Positions 21,725 through 35,300 of a DNA stretch of 64,000 bases are shown here, in pieces. The stretch is from Labia minor (taxonomy: Eukaryota; Arthropoda; Insecta; Dermaptera; Spongiphoridae). A program made the translations under genes and the position numbers. The notes beneath the pieces are model-generated. The model worked only from the letters and a program-made list of their open reading frames with translations, ran no database searches and was not told the origin of the DNA. The stretch spans positions 43,726,734 to 43,790,733 of the forward strand of contig OY720350.1 of the NCBI GenBank assembly GCA_963082975.1, written 5' to 3'. Numbering within the stretch: the stretch's first letter is position 1; each line of letters opens with the position of its first letter.

Positions 21725-23210
21725 GTATTTTCCAAATAATTTAATGACTTAACGATATATTATCTTAAATTAAAATTTTAAAAATAGTTTTTTTTTGAAT
21801 AATATCAAAAATAAATGTATAAAAAATTGTGTCATTTCAACGAGACATATGGTTACCAAAAGAGCAAGGGATTCACTCGAAATGTGATGAATCGACAATG
21901 CTCAGGTGGCGGTTTAGGAGTATTGGACAGGGTGTAATTGAAGCCTTCCTGGTGTTGAAATAACAACGACCTGGTCTCGCCCTCAGGTATTGATTTGTCG
22001 ATGCAAGAATCCCGTTGAGATCGGCAATGAATCGCCTAGTGGCAACCTACCCCATCCCTCTCATCTCACCTCCATATCACTCACTCACCCAGACAAACAA
22101 AATAGAAATAGCAATCCTCTTTTTTCTGCTTAAAACATTCGCGTACCGACATAAGTTCTCATTTCCCTTGTAAAAATGGCCAACGCTAGTCATATTTCCG
22201 ACTGGTTTATTACAACGAGCTTATTTCCAGTTATAACTCTGAATAACCCGGACATCCGTTTTAAATATTGCAAGTAAATAGAAAAATACATAAATATGTT
22301 TATCGTATATAGGTATATGAATAGTTATTTTTATTTATAAAACATAAATACAAATATTTATTAACGATAAGATGTTCAATGAATTCTCATTTACAGGTTT
22401 AATAAATTGTCTAATTTTATTTAAGAGAGGATTATCGAAACAAAAGTAAAATGTGTGTTATGATAGTATTTGTAAAATTCACAAAAATAAAATCTGTAAT
22501 TTATACACATGCTATTTATAATATACCAAATAATACTGAAAAATTATTAAAATAAACAGAAAGGATTTTTATATACCTATTTAAATAAAAATATGTCACA
22601 ATGGAAGGATAATAGTGAGAATATTTAATTTATTGCAATTGTCAATAACCAGCTTATTATTTGCAACATTATTTTGTTTTGTGATTTGAAATATAATATT
22701 TGTTCATAATTTTTTAAGGGTTGAATTAGTCCGATTCGATCAATTTTACGTTGTATCTATGATATATAATGAATCAGAGACTAAATTGAAGCAATGTTGA
22801 GAGATTCTTGTTTTTAGTGAATCATCTCTAAATTAAACAAAGTTTTACTAGTGATATATGTTTACCCATACAATATACAACAGGTCTATCCGAATTTCAC
22901 AGATATTGCACACTGTGTTTTTCGATTTTGAATATATAATAAGTTTTTGTCTCAAGATCAAACGACCACTAAGGAGTACTTCCTACAAGTTCAACCTCAT
23001 TTGATTGAAGTTGATCTAAGATTTGTTATAAAACATTTCATGACTTTTGAAACATGATAATTCACTTAGTTCAAGCTTCATTGTATGTTCGTTTATTTGA
23101 CTAAAAACAAGACTGTAACAATAATTGTCCCAATAATTTTACCAGTTCAACGTGTTTGTTCTGTTCCCAAAATTGAAGAGAATTTTAACGAGTTAATTTA
23201 TATGTAGGTA
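21725..23210. other. Non-coding stretch with a GC-richer block
   Basis: The block 21840-22260 is more complex in composition than its surroundings and has no recognisable product; it could be conserved non-coding DNA. The remainder is AT-rich. Confidence 0.45.
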
Positions 23211-23524
23211 TATTAGGTTTGTAAAGTAAGAACACAAGACGAAAGATGGTCTAAGAGAATTTTGGAATGGCATATACTGGAAGAAAAAAGGAAAAGAGGC
23301 AGACAAGTAAAAAGATGGTCGGATGAAATCCACGAAACAGCGGGAACGGATTGGCAGAGAATCGCAAGACAAAGAATCGCTTGGAGAATTTTGTGAGAGG
23401 TCTATGCCCGCAAGGGCCTGGTTCTGTCATAATTAATAAATCAATTAAAATTTTTGTATATATATATATATATATATGTGATATGTAACCAAATAAAGGC
23501 AATAAATAAATAGTATTAGGTTTG
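23211..23524 (+). mobile_element. 5'-truncated non-LTR retrotransposon insertion with target-site duplication
   Basis: Flanked by the 11-bp direct repeat TATTAGGTTTG (23211-23221 and 23514-23524). The plus strand reads RTQDERWSKRILEWHILEEK, then KRGRQVKRWSDEIHETAGTD, then WQRIARQRIAWRIL, the C-terminus of an insect jockey/CR1-like reverse-transcriptase polyprotein (pattern GRPxxRWxDDIxxxAGxxWxxxAxDRxxWR). The element then has a TA microsatellite and an AATAAAGGCAATAAATAAA-type 3' tail just before the second duplication. A different family from the GRPRTQWVDNV-type LINE fragments. Confidence 0.8.
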
Positions 23525-25252
23525 AAAATTTTCAAGTTTTCTTGATAATGATTCAATTTGCTTTCTATAGCATTTTAATCTACCAGCTATGCAGGGTATA
23601 ATCTATCCATTTATTTGGGTACACATTATATGTGAATATATTTAAAGATTATCTATTATCTCCCTTAAGATGAATTTCTTTATTTGAAATAAAGAAAATT
23701 TCAGATGTTCTGAAGCCTATGTTGCCGATATCTATTTACATTTATTGAAAGATACTTTGGCTACATTTTCCGATCCGTCATTTAGCGAATAGTAAATTTC
23801 GTGGTCGAATATACGGATGTTCAAATTATTTCAAGTCAATATAAAGCGAGCAAAGCATTTGGCAAATCACTCTATAATATTTCCACATGATTTGTTCGGG
23901 AAATCCAACCAATTCGAAACCTCCAACTTGTCAAAGTTTAGCGAGTAACAGCAGCCGAGTAAAGTAAAGCAATTGGATCAACTCGTCGGTTTGCTTTTTA
24001 CTCTCCAACCCCTTTGCCAAACCTCCCCACTACACTTCCCCCTCTCTCACTAGGAAAAAAAAAAGAAAAAGTTTCATCTTTATATTTTTTTTTTCTTTTT
24101 TGGTTTAATTTAATTTGTTTTCAAAGAAATTGAATTGAAATTAACAATTTTTGACACCCCACGCAAACGACCAGTTTTTTTTTTCTTATAATTAGATATT
24201 CAATTTGAAGAAAGGAATGATTTATAAATATTGATTCAATCGCACAAGTTGAATTAAATTTAAAATTCATCAATGAATGAATTCTCAGTGGTTGAAAGTA
24301 AAGAAATAATGAAAGAGAAATAAAAATTCAAAAAAAAAAAAAAAAATAAAAATAAAAATGTTTCATTACTAAGATTTGTTTTCCTACGGTTACATTTAAA
24401 TCTATTTTGAAAGTATTAATTTTCATTTATATTGTAAACAAGTCTGTGGTGTATGGACAGAGATGGTTTGTCTTTTTAGATGGAGGGTGATGATGGGAAA
24501 ACATGGAGAGTAAACCCAGGGCTAACATTTGACATGGAATAAACTGCTTCAGGGTAATCTTGTAGTATAGAGGAGTTGAGTAAGGTTGGAGTAAGCAAAT
24601 GGAAATGACAATGTTAGTGGCTTTGATTATAGGGTCCATTATGTAGTATAAAATATAGGTCCCTGCTTGGTTACCCTGAAACAACACAACTTTTTCTGGG
24701 GATCTAGCATAAATAACCCAAAGTATGATCATATTTCAGACTTTGATACTTTTAGGAAAATTTAATGCTATAAGTAGTATTTTCAAACGAAATATATATT
24801 ATTCATAAATAGATTAAATTAATTTATTTTTAAACGTAAAAGTTGTTATTTTTAATATGATTTTTTTTTCCTCGATACATCTCTTTCAATCTCATTCGTT
24901 CTATATAAATATATTGAAATACAATTTTCTTTTAAAGGAATTAATGAAGCCAACAAAAACTCAATTTTTAAAGATCAAAGAAAGTAAACTTACACAATCA
25001 TGCGTGGATATATCATTTCGAAATATGTTAATATGTTTTGATCATTCACTTATAAAAAAGGAGATAATCCAAATTTTCTAAATTAAGTAGGAAATCTATT
25101 GATATTTATATTAATATAATAAATAAAGAAACCAATCAATTAAGATTAAATTTAAATTTAATGCACAATTTTCTTGATTTTTTCCCGTTAAAACCTTGTA
25201 TAAAGTATTAGAAATTTTATAAAAAAAAACATGAATGAAATCTGTAAAGTTG
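23525..25252. other. Non-coding stretch with a GC-richer block
   Basis: The block 23750-24060 is unusually complex and ends in a C-rich run; no product is recognised. A 101-codon minus-strand frame at 24427-24732 matches nothing I know and is probably chance. Confidence 0.45.
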
Positions 25253-25260
25253 TAGACATG

Positions 25261-25953
25261 CAGTGGAGTACCTAGAACTTTTGCCGCCCGGGGCGATCTC
25301 CGGTTTGCCGCCCTTTATTATAAGTCAATCAAATAGTGGTTTTTATAAATTAATACACATAAATAAATTATTAAGTTATTTAATCAATATTAATTAATAC
25401 ACAGAGTAAATTTTTTTATGCATATTTGTATGCACTCGTAAACATATTTATATAATATTTACTCTTCTAGCTTTCATACTAGAAAAATCGTGTATAATGC
25501 TCTCAAAATTTATATTATTTGTAATATCTTGTTCTATTGACAATATTGCAAGATTTTGTAGTCTTAATTGACTCATTGTAGAACGAAGATAATTTTGCCC
25601 ATCAAAATCTTAAAGATGCGTTTACGAATTCAACGAATTTTTATGAATACAATAAAATAAAATAATTATCCTGTTCTTGGAATTAGAATTCAAAATTTAC
25701 ACTAAAATGCATTTATATACACCGAGGAATAATATTCGAAATCATATAGTTAATCATAATTTATATAAATCAAATAGTAAACTTATAATAATCATAATAA
25801 TCATTTATTATTCAAGAAAGAAAAAAAATAAATATGAAATGAATAAGTTGCTAAAAACAACTATAACTATATATAAAAAATGCCGCCCCAAGATAAGTGC
25901 CGCCCAGTGCGGACCGCACCCACCGCTCCCCCCCCCCTCTAGGTACACAACTG
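25261..25953. mobile_element. hAT-type non-autonomous element
   Basis: Ends CAGTGGAGTACCTAGA and (complement) CAGTTGTGTACCTAGA form 16-bp imperfect terminal inverted repeats with the hAT hallmark CAGTG-type start. The flanking 8-mers TAGACATG (25253-25260) and TTGACATG (25954-25961) are a 7/8 target-site duplication. GCCGCCC motifs sit just inside both ends. The interior is AT-rich with no transposase. Confidence 0.75.
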
Positions 25954-25961
25954 TTGACATG

Positions 25962-26599
25962 TAATACAATGACCAATGGAAATAGGGAATCATTTATATA
26001 TATAATATATATAAATTATCTTTTATTATTATATCTTATAAATATATTTAATAAACTTTTAGAAAAATATATATCTTCTTTTTAAATTTTATAGTCATTT
26101 TATTGTCTTAACTGCCAAAAGAGAGACCACTTCAATTAAAATTATTTATATAACTCTTCAATTTATAGTCCTTCTATATGTAAAAGTAGATAGATAGGGA
26201 ACTTTGTAATTTGTTTGATGAATGGTTGGTTGTGCCTGGTATGGTTTCGGTCTGAATTAAATTGATTAAAAGTAGATCAATCAACTGGGAGATGGAGGTT
26301 TGTTAAATTCTTTCGGGAAAATGTGAAATTGACACGAGAAACTCTTTCAAAGAATGGTCCCTTTCATTTCAACATTGTTAATAAGTAATTCATTAAATTT
26401 ATCGTTATAATGTAGAGAAATTTGAAATTATTAATAATTTTAATACATACACTCAATATTCTCAATATCATATTATATTTTCATAATTTAAATAAAAATT
26501 CAATGAAATTCCAATAAAAAAACCTATCTAAAAAATTATTTGTACTTCATACCTCATTGAAATAAAATAAAATAAATAAAAAACAAATATTATATTTTA
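25962..26599. other. AT-rich non-coding stretch
   Basis: No gene or repeat recognised. Confidence 0.5.
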
Positions 26600-27420
26600 G
26601 ATGTTTCCATGTATTCTGATCATTTTTTCACTTTAATCAGAAAAAATCAAAATATTTTTCAACATTTTCTAAAATTTTTGCCTATCTTGCTTGTAACATG
26701 GCGACACCCTGTCAAAAGATCGATGTTGATTTGGCAGCGATCCAATCATCGATTCAGTTTCGCACTTCTTCAGCTTTTCAAAACCGTGTGCCAACCAAGT
26801 CAAGTCGTAATCAAGAGGCTCTGTCTGGTGATTACGCTGATTGGGACAGAACTTCTCATTCGAATTGCAACAGTGTATCCTTTAAAACTCTTGCAACGTG
26901 TGTCCGAATTTGTTGAGTTAATCTCGGTAGACATCTGCAGTTAGGTTTATCTGCATTATGTTTTAGTAATACCCTACACCATGCTTTTATGGTCATGAAT
27001 ATTCCGCCTCGGTGTCGATATGTATGGCTCTTCAGAGCTAACCCATAACTTTTTGCGATCGTCGAAGTAGATCCACTTTTCAGCGCCAGTCACAATACGC
27101 CACAGAAAACTCATTTTTTTGGATGACAAGCAATGGAACTGCGATGTTAAAACGATTCGAAATGGCATTTTCAGTCAATTCATACGGTAGCCATTTTCCC
27201 TCCTTTTGGATCTTTCCCATTGCAACGTCTCGAAACAGTTGAGTCATCAATTGCTAAGCTGTCTGAAAGTTTTTTGAGAGTTTGAGCTCTGTTCTCGTTC
27301 AAAAAGTCTTACAATTCAACTTTTTAGGTCCTCCAGACATCAAAATCACCATTTTTATTGTTGAAATTAAAACAATCAATTGGCATATCACAGAATAGCA
27401 CCCCCATAAGTTTCTAAAAG
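26600..27420 (-). pseudogene. Mariner transposase relic, deleted and frameshifted
   Basis: Minus-strand pieces in order: ENRAQTLKKLSDSLAIDDST; then GKIQKEGKWLPYELTENAIS and NRFNIAVPLLVI; then SFLWRIVTGAEKWIYFDD and KKLWVSSEEPYISTP; after a deletion, a piece around 26800-26870 corresponding to SPDLAPSDYxLxxxMAHG, and WIAAKSTSIF with a terminal EKYFDFF near 26640. This is the order of a classical DD34D mariner. The first catalytic Asp, normally in TGDEKW, is Ala (TGAEKW), and several frameshifts are present. About 0.8 kb remains against roughly 1.05 kb for an intact gene. Inverted repeats could not be placed. Confidence 0.75.
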
Positions 27421-27503
27421 TGTTTGATAGGTTTCTTCAAATCAAACAAAAGTAATGAATGTCGAAAATGCAGTTTTGTGCGTTCCATGATTAGCGTCTA
27501 TAT

Positions 27504-27691
27504 CAGTGTTTCCCAACCTTTTTTGTGCCACACCTAAGCCCCTATAAAATTCTTATTCCGCCTTATGTAATTTATACATAATTTTTAATATTAAAAAGGG
27601 TTAAACTTGTGTCGAGTCCATTTTCGAATTGCCCCCCTTTTCAATCCAATTGCCCTCTTGTGGGGCATGGGCCCCACATTGGGAAACACTG
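27504..27691. mobile_element. hAT MITE with perfect 8-bp target duplication
   Basis: 188 bp. Terminal inverted repeats CAGTGTTTCCCAA at both ends; the target duplication GTCTATAT is perfect (27496-27503 and 27692-27699). No coding capacity. The perfect duplication suggests it is younger than the other hAT pieces here. Confidence 0.88.
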
Positions 27692-27699
27692 GTCTATAT

Positions 27700-29047
27700 G
27701 AATACTGAATAACTCAATGGAAAACTGTTATTTTATGTATAGAAACCATAACCATCAAATATAATAATTAGGTTAGTTTGTTTGCCATTGATACTTGTCA
27801 TCTTCGTCAATATCTTTGATAAAAATACATGCAACCACCTATTATATATTCAAATATTTATATGTAAATTAAATTATGAAAACTAATATATAATATAATA
27901 TGTTAATATAATAAAAAAAAATAATTAAAATCTATTAATTTAAGCTATTAGGATTTTTCTCGTCAATAATTTAATTATCAGTTAAAACAAGATTGTATCG
28001 TAATAAATGGATTCCAATATTTATTAGAGACGTTATAATTTTTTCAATCTTAATAATAATCATTTTAGTTTTAGAAATTATATTTCTAATTCTTCTAAAA
28101 ACACATTCTAGTTGATATAAAAAAAAAATACTAGTTTAACTTATTTTGTAGGATTTTTTTATTATTTGTAATTAGGATTCCCTTGATTGTTGACTGCTAA
28201 AACAACCTAGTATGTTTATATTTATAACTTTTAATGTTTATAGGTAGGATGGTAAGTAAATAAGAAAATTCATAACTTATTTTTTGGTTAAATTTAAAAA
28301 TATTAAACTTATTGAATTTTTGTTAACAGAATGTTTTTTCTATCTAATGCTTAATTCAATTAGAAATTCAAAAAATAATAATAATAATAATCATCATATA
28401 AAAGTATTCTGATAAAAAACATTTCAGTAATTTATTTAAATTTTTTATTTTCATAAATTGGTAGTTTTTCCCTAAGAAGGAAAAATATTTTTTTAACAAA
28501 AACAATTTTAAAATATTAATGTATAGTAAAATATCAAACACGAGATGAAAAATCGAAGAGTTAGTTGTTTTTTATACACCTTCTGTATACACTTGGTAGT
28601 ATTTATTTAACTCACCCTTTTTTTAAACATCTTTTCAGTTATTTTTCCTATAAAATGTGAGGTATACATTTGGCAATGTCTGAGTGTGTTTGCATTCATT
28701 TCTTTTCGTTTTGTCTGTATGTATGTCAACATTCAAAGCAACCGGGTTAAATATAAAAATGCCCTAAGGTAATTTAAATACCATAAAGGAACAGTCAGCC
28801 CAAAGGTCAGGAGATGCGTGATTTCCTGACATAAATACAACACATTGAAAGAGAATTATTTTTAAAAAATAAAAATGTTCTGTCATTTGTTGTATTTTTT
28901 TAAATTTTTTTTATTTGAAAATAATATTTTATTAATTATTATAATAATAAAAAAAAAAAATAATTAATTATCATTTTTTAAAAAGATAACCTTAACAATA
29001 CCTCCCTTACTATCGTCGGCCGGTAATTTAGGGAATGTATTATTTTA
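27700..29047. other. AT-rich stretch with a family B end fragment
   Basis: No gene seen. At 28994-29026 is a solo family B left-end piece (CCTCCCTTACTATCGTCGG) not attached to the rest of the element. Confidence 0.5.
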
Positions 29048-29660
29048 TTTTTACTTTCCCGCATACTTCGTATAAGGGAAGTATTGGAATCGTCAAAAAT
29101 TTCGACTTCGAGATTTCGATAGATCTTGACGTTTTAGACCTCCCTGAGTCGGAAAATACCATTTTACGAATTATGTCTGTGTGTGTGTATGTATGTATGT
29201 ATGTATGTATGTAATGTCTGTAAGCAAATTTACTCAAAAACTAATCAAGCTAGGACTTCGAAATTTGGTACACCGATATTATTCACAGTTTGTAGATTTC
29301 TATCAAAATTTCGTCAAAATCGGTTAACCGGAAGTGGTATTTTACCTACACTGGTTGCGTTTACCTTTCAAGTAAAGTACCAGTTTGCTTCAAAATATTT
29401 GCTTCCTATTTTGTATATAGATTTAAAAATATGAAAAAAATTCAGATACCAAATTTCATCATGATCTGACTACCGGAAGTGACATTTTACCTATACAAGT
29501 AGCGTTAGGTGTAAATTATAAATATATATTAGTGTTAAACCATTTTACTTTATAATTTAAATTAATTAGTTTGTTTATTTTTATTGTTGTTAAAACATAA
29601 TAATAATAACCTAATTACCTATTTATATGCGGGAAAGTCTAGGGGAGGACACTCCCGATT
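29048..29660 (+). mobile_element. Family C element, copy C2, complete
   Basis: Left end TTTTT with ACTTTCCCGCATA (29053-29065); GTATGTATG microsatellite at 29175-29212; perfect inverted right repeat TATGCGGGAAAGT (29626-29638); hairpin GGGAGGACACTCCC (29643-29656). The 13-bp repeats are exact complements, which makes this the reference copy. Core motifs start at 29260 and 29326, 66 nt apart. Confidence 0.8.
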
Positions 29661-30240
29661 TATTTTTAATCAATGTAGCGAAATTAATTTATAAATTATT
29701 TATATAATTTATAATTAATTTATATTAATGAATTGAATCTTAAGAAACTAATATATAGAATCTGAAATATTTTTTATTTAATAAGTTTATTTATTAATTA
29801 TTAATATTAATTAAAATATTTCCTAATAATAACAAATGCTGTTTCAATTTCATATTTCTTTCTTTATTTTTAATCATTTGACTAAAAACAATATTTGTTT
29901 GAGAATTTTCAAATATATTCCAATATTTGTTGATTAAATAAATAGTTAAAAAAATTGTTTGAATTATCATATTGCAATAATCTTAATTCCTAAAACAAAT
30001 CACCAAATTCTAGGATTTTTAAAAAATTAGTTCCATGGATTCTTATTTATTTGATAAAAATATGAAGATTACTTCTTTATCATGTTTTATAAATATTTTA
30101 ATAATTATTTTTATATTTTATTTAATATCTGAATTTATAAGAGATATTATAATATTAAATTTTATTAGTCTCTAGCATTTAATATGCTCTAAGTGTATTA
30201 TATATTTTAAACAATTGTAATAATTATGATCTCTATTATA

Positions 30241-30275
<35 letters not shown>

Positions 30276-31220
30276 TAATGAGTTAAATGGACATATATGG
30301 ACATTCTGATAGAATGTCGAATTTTAATTTTTTTTTTTTTTTTGTTTATTTTAATATTTTCAAATTATTATTTTTAATATTTGATCTTTAAAAAAAAATG
30401 TATTCATAAAAAAACAAAAATTAAAAAATAAAAATAAAATAAAAAGCAAGAGAGGGATATATTTTCTCTTCTTTCAGTTGATTACACTCCAAAGAGATGA
30501 ATATAAAAAAAGAAAAAGAAAGAAGGAAACACAAGAGGAATTTAAAAAAGAGACTAATAACTTAAATATCCAAAAAAGAAAAAAAGAATTCGTTCTATAT
30601 TGATTCTCACTCGTCTCAAATGATTAAATGAATTTCCACAAAACAAGTGTAAAAGAAGAGAATGTGCAGGGTAGAATGTGAATGCGGGGGGGGGGAGGAG
30701 ATTTCAACTAATTACAAATCAAAAATCAAAGAGAATAAAAAATAAATTATAGTTCGATCGAAATCAAAGAGATTTTTTTTTTATTTTAAGTAAATTAGCA
30801 AACTTTGAATTGGGATTTTTTTAGAGTTCAATTCAATTTGAGATGAAAGTTTTAGAAAGTAATATGCGCTTGGAATGTTATTTATTTTCATGGGTCATTG
30901 CACACAGATGTTCGTTAATCCAGGCACTTTTTACTTTCAGTTTACCGAGATCTACATACGTTAAACTACCAATAGAATGGTTCAATGAAAATATTCGTTT
31001 TAAGGTCGCGGGAAAACAATAATAACAGTGTTAGCCCTGATTCTGAGGATTATAGCTCTTTTAAAATCGATAATTCATCAAATTTAAATTTTTTCCCTAT
31101 AGTACTTACTTGTCGAAAAAATCAAAGAAAAACTTATTTTTATTCGATCTACATATTTTCTGAATTATTATGAAATGTTTCTCTTTCTTTCAACTAAAAA
31201 TATAAGTTATATATGTATCT
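29661..31220. other. AT-rich non-coding stretch
   Basis: Contains (TTA)n at 30246-30275 and many A/T runs. A G-run (GGGGGGGGG) lies at about 30687-30695. No exon is supported; a 62-codon frame at 30985-31173 matches no known family. Confidence 0.5.
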
Positions 31221-31765
31221 AGGAGCGCTGGCAGCGCTCCGATCCCGCCAAGTAAGAAACCACCAGAGGCTGCCAAGCGTATATATATACTGGACGTGAC
31301 AAGTACCGGATTTCACCCCCTCACAGCAAAAAAACGGTGGCACCTGTAGGTATAATTTTTTTAGGTCTTATAGGGGCCGGCCACCAGACAAAAATAAAAA
31401 AAAATCATTAATTTTGATTCATTACAACCAGAGATATTCAATTTTAAAAATGGCATTTTTTTCACCTTTTACATGTCCTTAGTCATCTTCAACATTGACA
31501 GACCGACAGCCTTAACTACTGAACCGATTTTGATGGGGAATGTCTCATTTTGTTTGTCTTGGTGGGTAGGTGAAATCGTTGTATAAAAATGTTGCAAAAA
31601 CATTTTGCAAAATTGCCAAAAATGCAAAAAACGCGCAAAAAATCACTTTTTTGTTATTTCAATTTCATTTTTAACCCAATTTATACGCGAGTAGTCTAGG
31701 TCTTATAGGGGAAGGCCACCAGACAAAAACAAACAAAAAAATCATTAATTTTGATGCAGTAGAAA
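31221..31765. repeat. Unclassified repeat E: perfect hairpin plus 60-bp direct repeats
   Basis: A perfect hairpin GGAGCGCT-GGC-AGCGCTCC stands at 31222-31240. Direct repeats of about 60 bp beginning AGGTCTTATAGGGG lie at about 31362-31421 and 31700-31762. Between them the sequence contains CTGAACCGATTTTGATGGGG, similar to the family B CTCAACCGATTTTGATGAAA core flank. The hairpin followed by TAG on the minus strand resembles a Helitron-type 3' end, but no matching inverted repeat was found. Confidence 0.45.
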
Positions 31766-31877
31766 TTAATTAATATGTTATTAATCAAATGAGTGAGAGA
31801 TATGAAGAGCAATTCCTAATCTTTCCTAAGTCATCTACAAATTATTTGCTCTTTTTCAGAAATTTAAAAATAAATCT

Positions 31878-32165
31878 ACCTCTGTGGCTCCACGGAACTC
31901 GAAAGTTCTTGGACGCAGCAACCACAATCCTCCAAGCATGCCTATTCTGACCAGTCCCTACCCTCTCCCATATCTCTCACGTCTCTTCCTACATTATCCA
32001 CCCACTGCGTCCTTGGTCTTCCAAATGGGCGTTTCCCACTCGGTTTCCCCACCAATATATTTTTCGCCATTTTTTCCTCTCCCATTCTAGCCACGCTCCC
32101 TGCCCATCGCAGCCTTCTCGATTTTATAATACAGTCTCCGCCATTCCCCGGAGACCTCATCTTTC
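31878..32165 (-). pseudogene. Non-LTR retrotransposon C-terminal fragment, best preserved copy
   Basis: A 72-codon open stretch on the minus strand reads MRSPGNGGDCIIKSRRLRWA, GSVARMGEEKMAKNILVGKP and SGKRPFGRPRTQWVDNVGRD. This is the C-terminal region of insect endonuclease-reverse-transcriptase elements (RLRWxGHVxRMxxxR...GRPxxRWxDNV). Then, downstream on the minus strand, the terminal HAW..VVAASKNFR-like block and AGCCACAGAGG. The RT palm domain is missing, so the copy is 5'-truncated. Confidence 0.75.
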
Positions 32166-32300
32166 TTTGGTTGGAGGAAATGGTTACAGGAAATGAAGTG
32201 GGTGTGAGAAGGAAGGATTGATGCTGGACAGTATATTTGCTTATAAGGCGGATCTGAAAGGCATCAACTGGGAGCGGACTTTATTTTTAGAAAATCAGTA

Positions 32301-35300
32301 GCTACCGAAATTAAAAATTTAAAAATAAATAATATATTAATATTAATTTATAGAATTGTTGTTCATACAATCTGTATTTAATATTAATACTATATTCTTA
32401 ATAATTTAATGATTTAATTTAATTTAAGTAATCTTATTGATTTTTAAAAAATCTTATAACATATTACTAATAATCCAGGGATTATAATCTTAATTACAAA
32501 ATGTATCTTACTAGTTATAACGAAATTTATTTTAATCTGCATCTTAAAATTATTAGTATTAGCGAATATTCTTTAAAGAAGACTTTATTGGGAGAAGAGA
32601 TTAAAAGAGATTTTTGTAAATATCGGCCTTATTAGATACTATGGCTACATGTAGCTAAAAATTAATTCGGAATCATGACGATAGACACATTAAGAAGTTT
32701 TTTTACGTTTTTATCAACTTTCTTCACAACTGTCTTTCAGCCTGTTGAAATGAAAAGTTCAATTGATTTTTAATCAACTTTAAATTGAGCTAGACTGCTG
32801 AAAATTTTTGTAGATTTTTAAATGGGTCCCTAAAAGGTATAATTGAATTATATTTAATTAATTAAATGTAATTAGCGAATAAGGGCCATCAGGGCAAAAC
32901 ATCCGCCCAAGCGGAGAGGAATTCCCAGAGAAGACTTAACGTTGTTCCTAAAAACGCTTTACGTGAATCTTTGGTTCCGATCGTCTACGAATTGTCATAC
33001 ACCCACAATCGTATAATTAATTATAATAAAAATTATAAATTTAATAAAAATTGTTATTAATTGATAGAAAGATAACATCATACTTTATATCTAAGAATAT
33101 AACCAAAACATACATATATTTATATTTATTCATAAATCCTTGATATATAATTAATTATAAATTAATTGTTTTTATACCTATTTTGAAATGTATTGGAATT
33201 TAATAATAAATAAATAGCATATTTATTTTAGGTAAATTTTATATTTAATTAAAAAATTGTTATAAGAGAGAAGAACGTTTCGTCAATAAATGAATAACAG
33301 GTCTCTTGGTGGGATCTTTTCTTTGATAAATATAATAATCAAGAAATTGTTCTATTTACTAATATTCATACTCTTTCGTAATAACTTTCAGATATTAATA
33401 TTTTATTTTAATTTGCATTGGATATATAAATATAAAGGAATATTAAGAAATGAATAATCATGTTAGAATAAAAAAAGTACATTATTTTATGATCGGATAA
33501 AATTACAAAATTATGTCCATTTTAAAACTCGTAAAAATAAGTGATATCCCAAAAAAGTACCTTTTAAAACAATGGTAAAAAAACAAGTACCTAATTTTTG
33601 AGCTTATAAAATAATTCATGCAACAAACCGTCTTTTAGTATTTTAAATTTAAAAGTATAAAATGATGAAATTGCTTTATATTCAACGAAATACATTGGGC
33701 CCATGTAGTTTTCATTTGATTTCTATGTTATTTCTATTCTATTAAATTCCTTTAAAGAGATATAATTTATATATATTGTCGTATATTGGAGGTTTAGTAT
33801 GTGTTGGGTTATGAAAAAAATTAATAAATTTGATGTTTAATTTAATTGGTAGCACTGATAATTATGAATAGAAAATAGCTGGGAGAATCTAGCGACGGTT
33901 AATAAGGGAAGATGTAAATTTGAATTCATTCAGAAAAAAAAATCAAATATTAAATTTAAAATTAATATTTAATAATAAAAGAATTTAACATAATTATATT
34001 TGTTATCGTGAGAAATTATAAATAGGTTATAAATTATAAATTAACTCCTTGGTTGGCCTCAAGAGATGATCTTTTCTCATCTCAGTTAGGGATGAAGTTT
34101 TTAATAAAATTTTTATTACAAAAATTTGACCAGATTCTTCCAACGTTTTTGGTTCATTATGAAGCAATTCCATCAAAGACTTTGTCAGGCTTAAAGAAAA
34201 ATTATTTTTTTCTTTTTAGTCCTCGAGAAAAACGTTGTTTTATAATTTTTTTTTTATTTATTGGAGATATATAGGAATATATTCACTCATCAAAGTCTCT
34301 TCTACATATGCCTGATGGATGGAAGACGAACTAAATGAAAAAATTCATAAATTCAACTTTTAAATAATATTATCATTCTATATAGGTAAATTTAATAAAA
34401 AAAAATTTATTCATTATTTTTAACTCTTAACTTTAAAAGAATTTTTTTTTTTTTTATAACTTAAATAAATTTGCAAATGGATTTTGGTAAATTATTATTT
34501 TTATTTAATAATATTAGTATTTCTTGTCGAAAAGGTTGAATACTTCCTACGAAGAAGAAGATTTCAAATCAAGTTTCAAATCAGCCTGGGCAAAGGAATT
34601 AACAGAACAGGGAGAGAGAAAGAGAGAATGAGAAAGAGATTTGTTTTTGTACTATGAATGAATGAAAACCGGCTAGAATGGGTGAAGGGGGAGGGATTGT
34701 GGAATGGCAATGGGGAGGAATTGCGTCTCCACGGTGCGAAAATAATTAATATAAAACCATCTTGGTCTCTCCTACGCACTCGAACCGAGTTATCTGCAAA
34801 CTTTGAATATAAATGGTAATTTCGGATTAACGCGCCTGCCACCTTCTCTCATTTCTCTGGCCGAAACTTGGTTTGAAAGTTAACAAAATGAAAAAGACCT
34901 TCACTTCTGCCGAATGGAAGATATTTAATTTAAACAATTTCTATAAATGTATATCTATATCTATAGGTAGATAGAAATTTAAAACAATTGTATTTATATA
35001 AGTAAATGTATTTATATTAATAATGTCTATGATATAATATCGTAGCTTTTGTTTAGATGAATACATAATATATACATACAATATAAATTAATTGTGAAAA
35101 GATAAAATTTAGACAAAAACTATATATTGTTCAAGGTTCATTCAATTGAATGTTTGATATTATATCAAATTACAAAACTTTTGTTCTTCTCGTATTTTGT
35201 ATACCGGATATTAACTATTTTATATTAACTTTGGCTTTTGTATTCAATGCTTCACGTTCTGAATCCGTCTAATTGGATTATTTCTATTAATATTATTGTT

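Noticed and set aside
24427-24732. 101-codon minus-strand frame
   Set aside because: No known family, no splice or start context; long open frames arise by chance. Left as non-coding, though transcript data could change this.
32001-32090. Plus-strand frame over 31884-32090
   Set aside because: Antisense of the better supported LINE C-terminus.
34576-34842. 88-codon minus-strand frame
   Set aside because: Low-complexity F/S/P-rich C-terminus from a GA-rich tract; no family.
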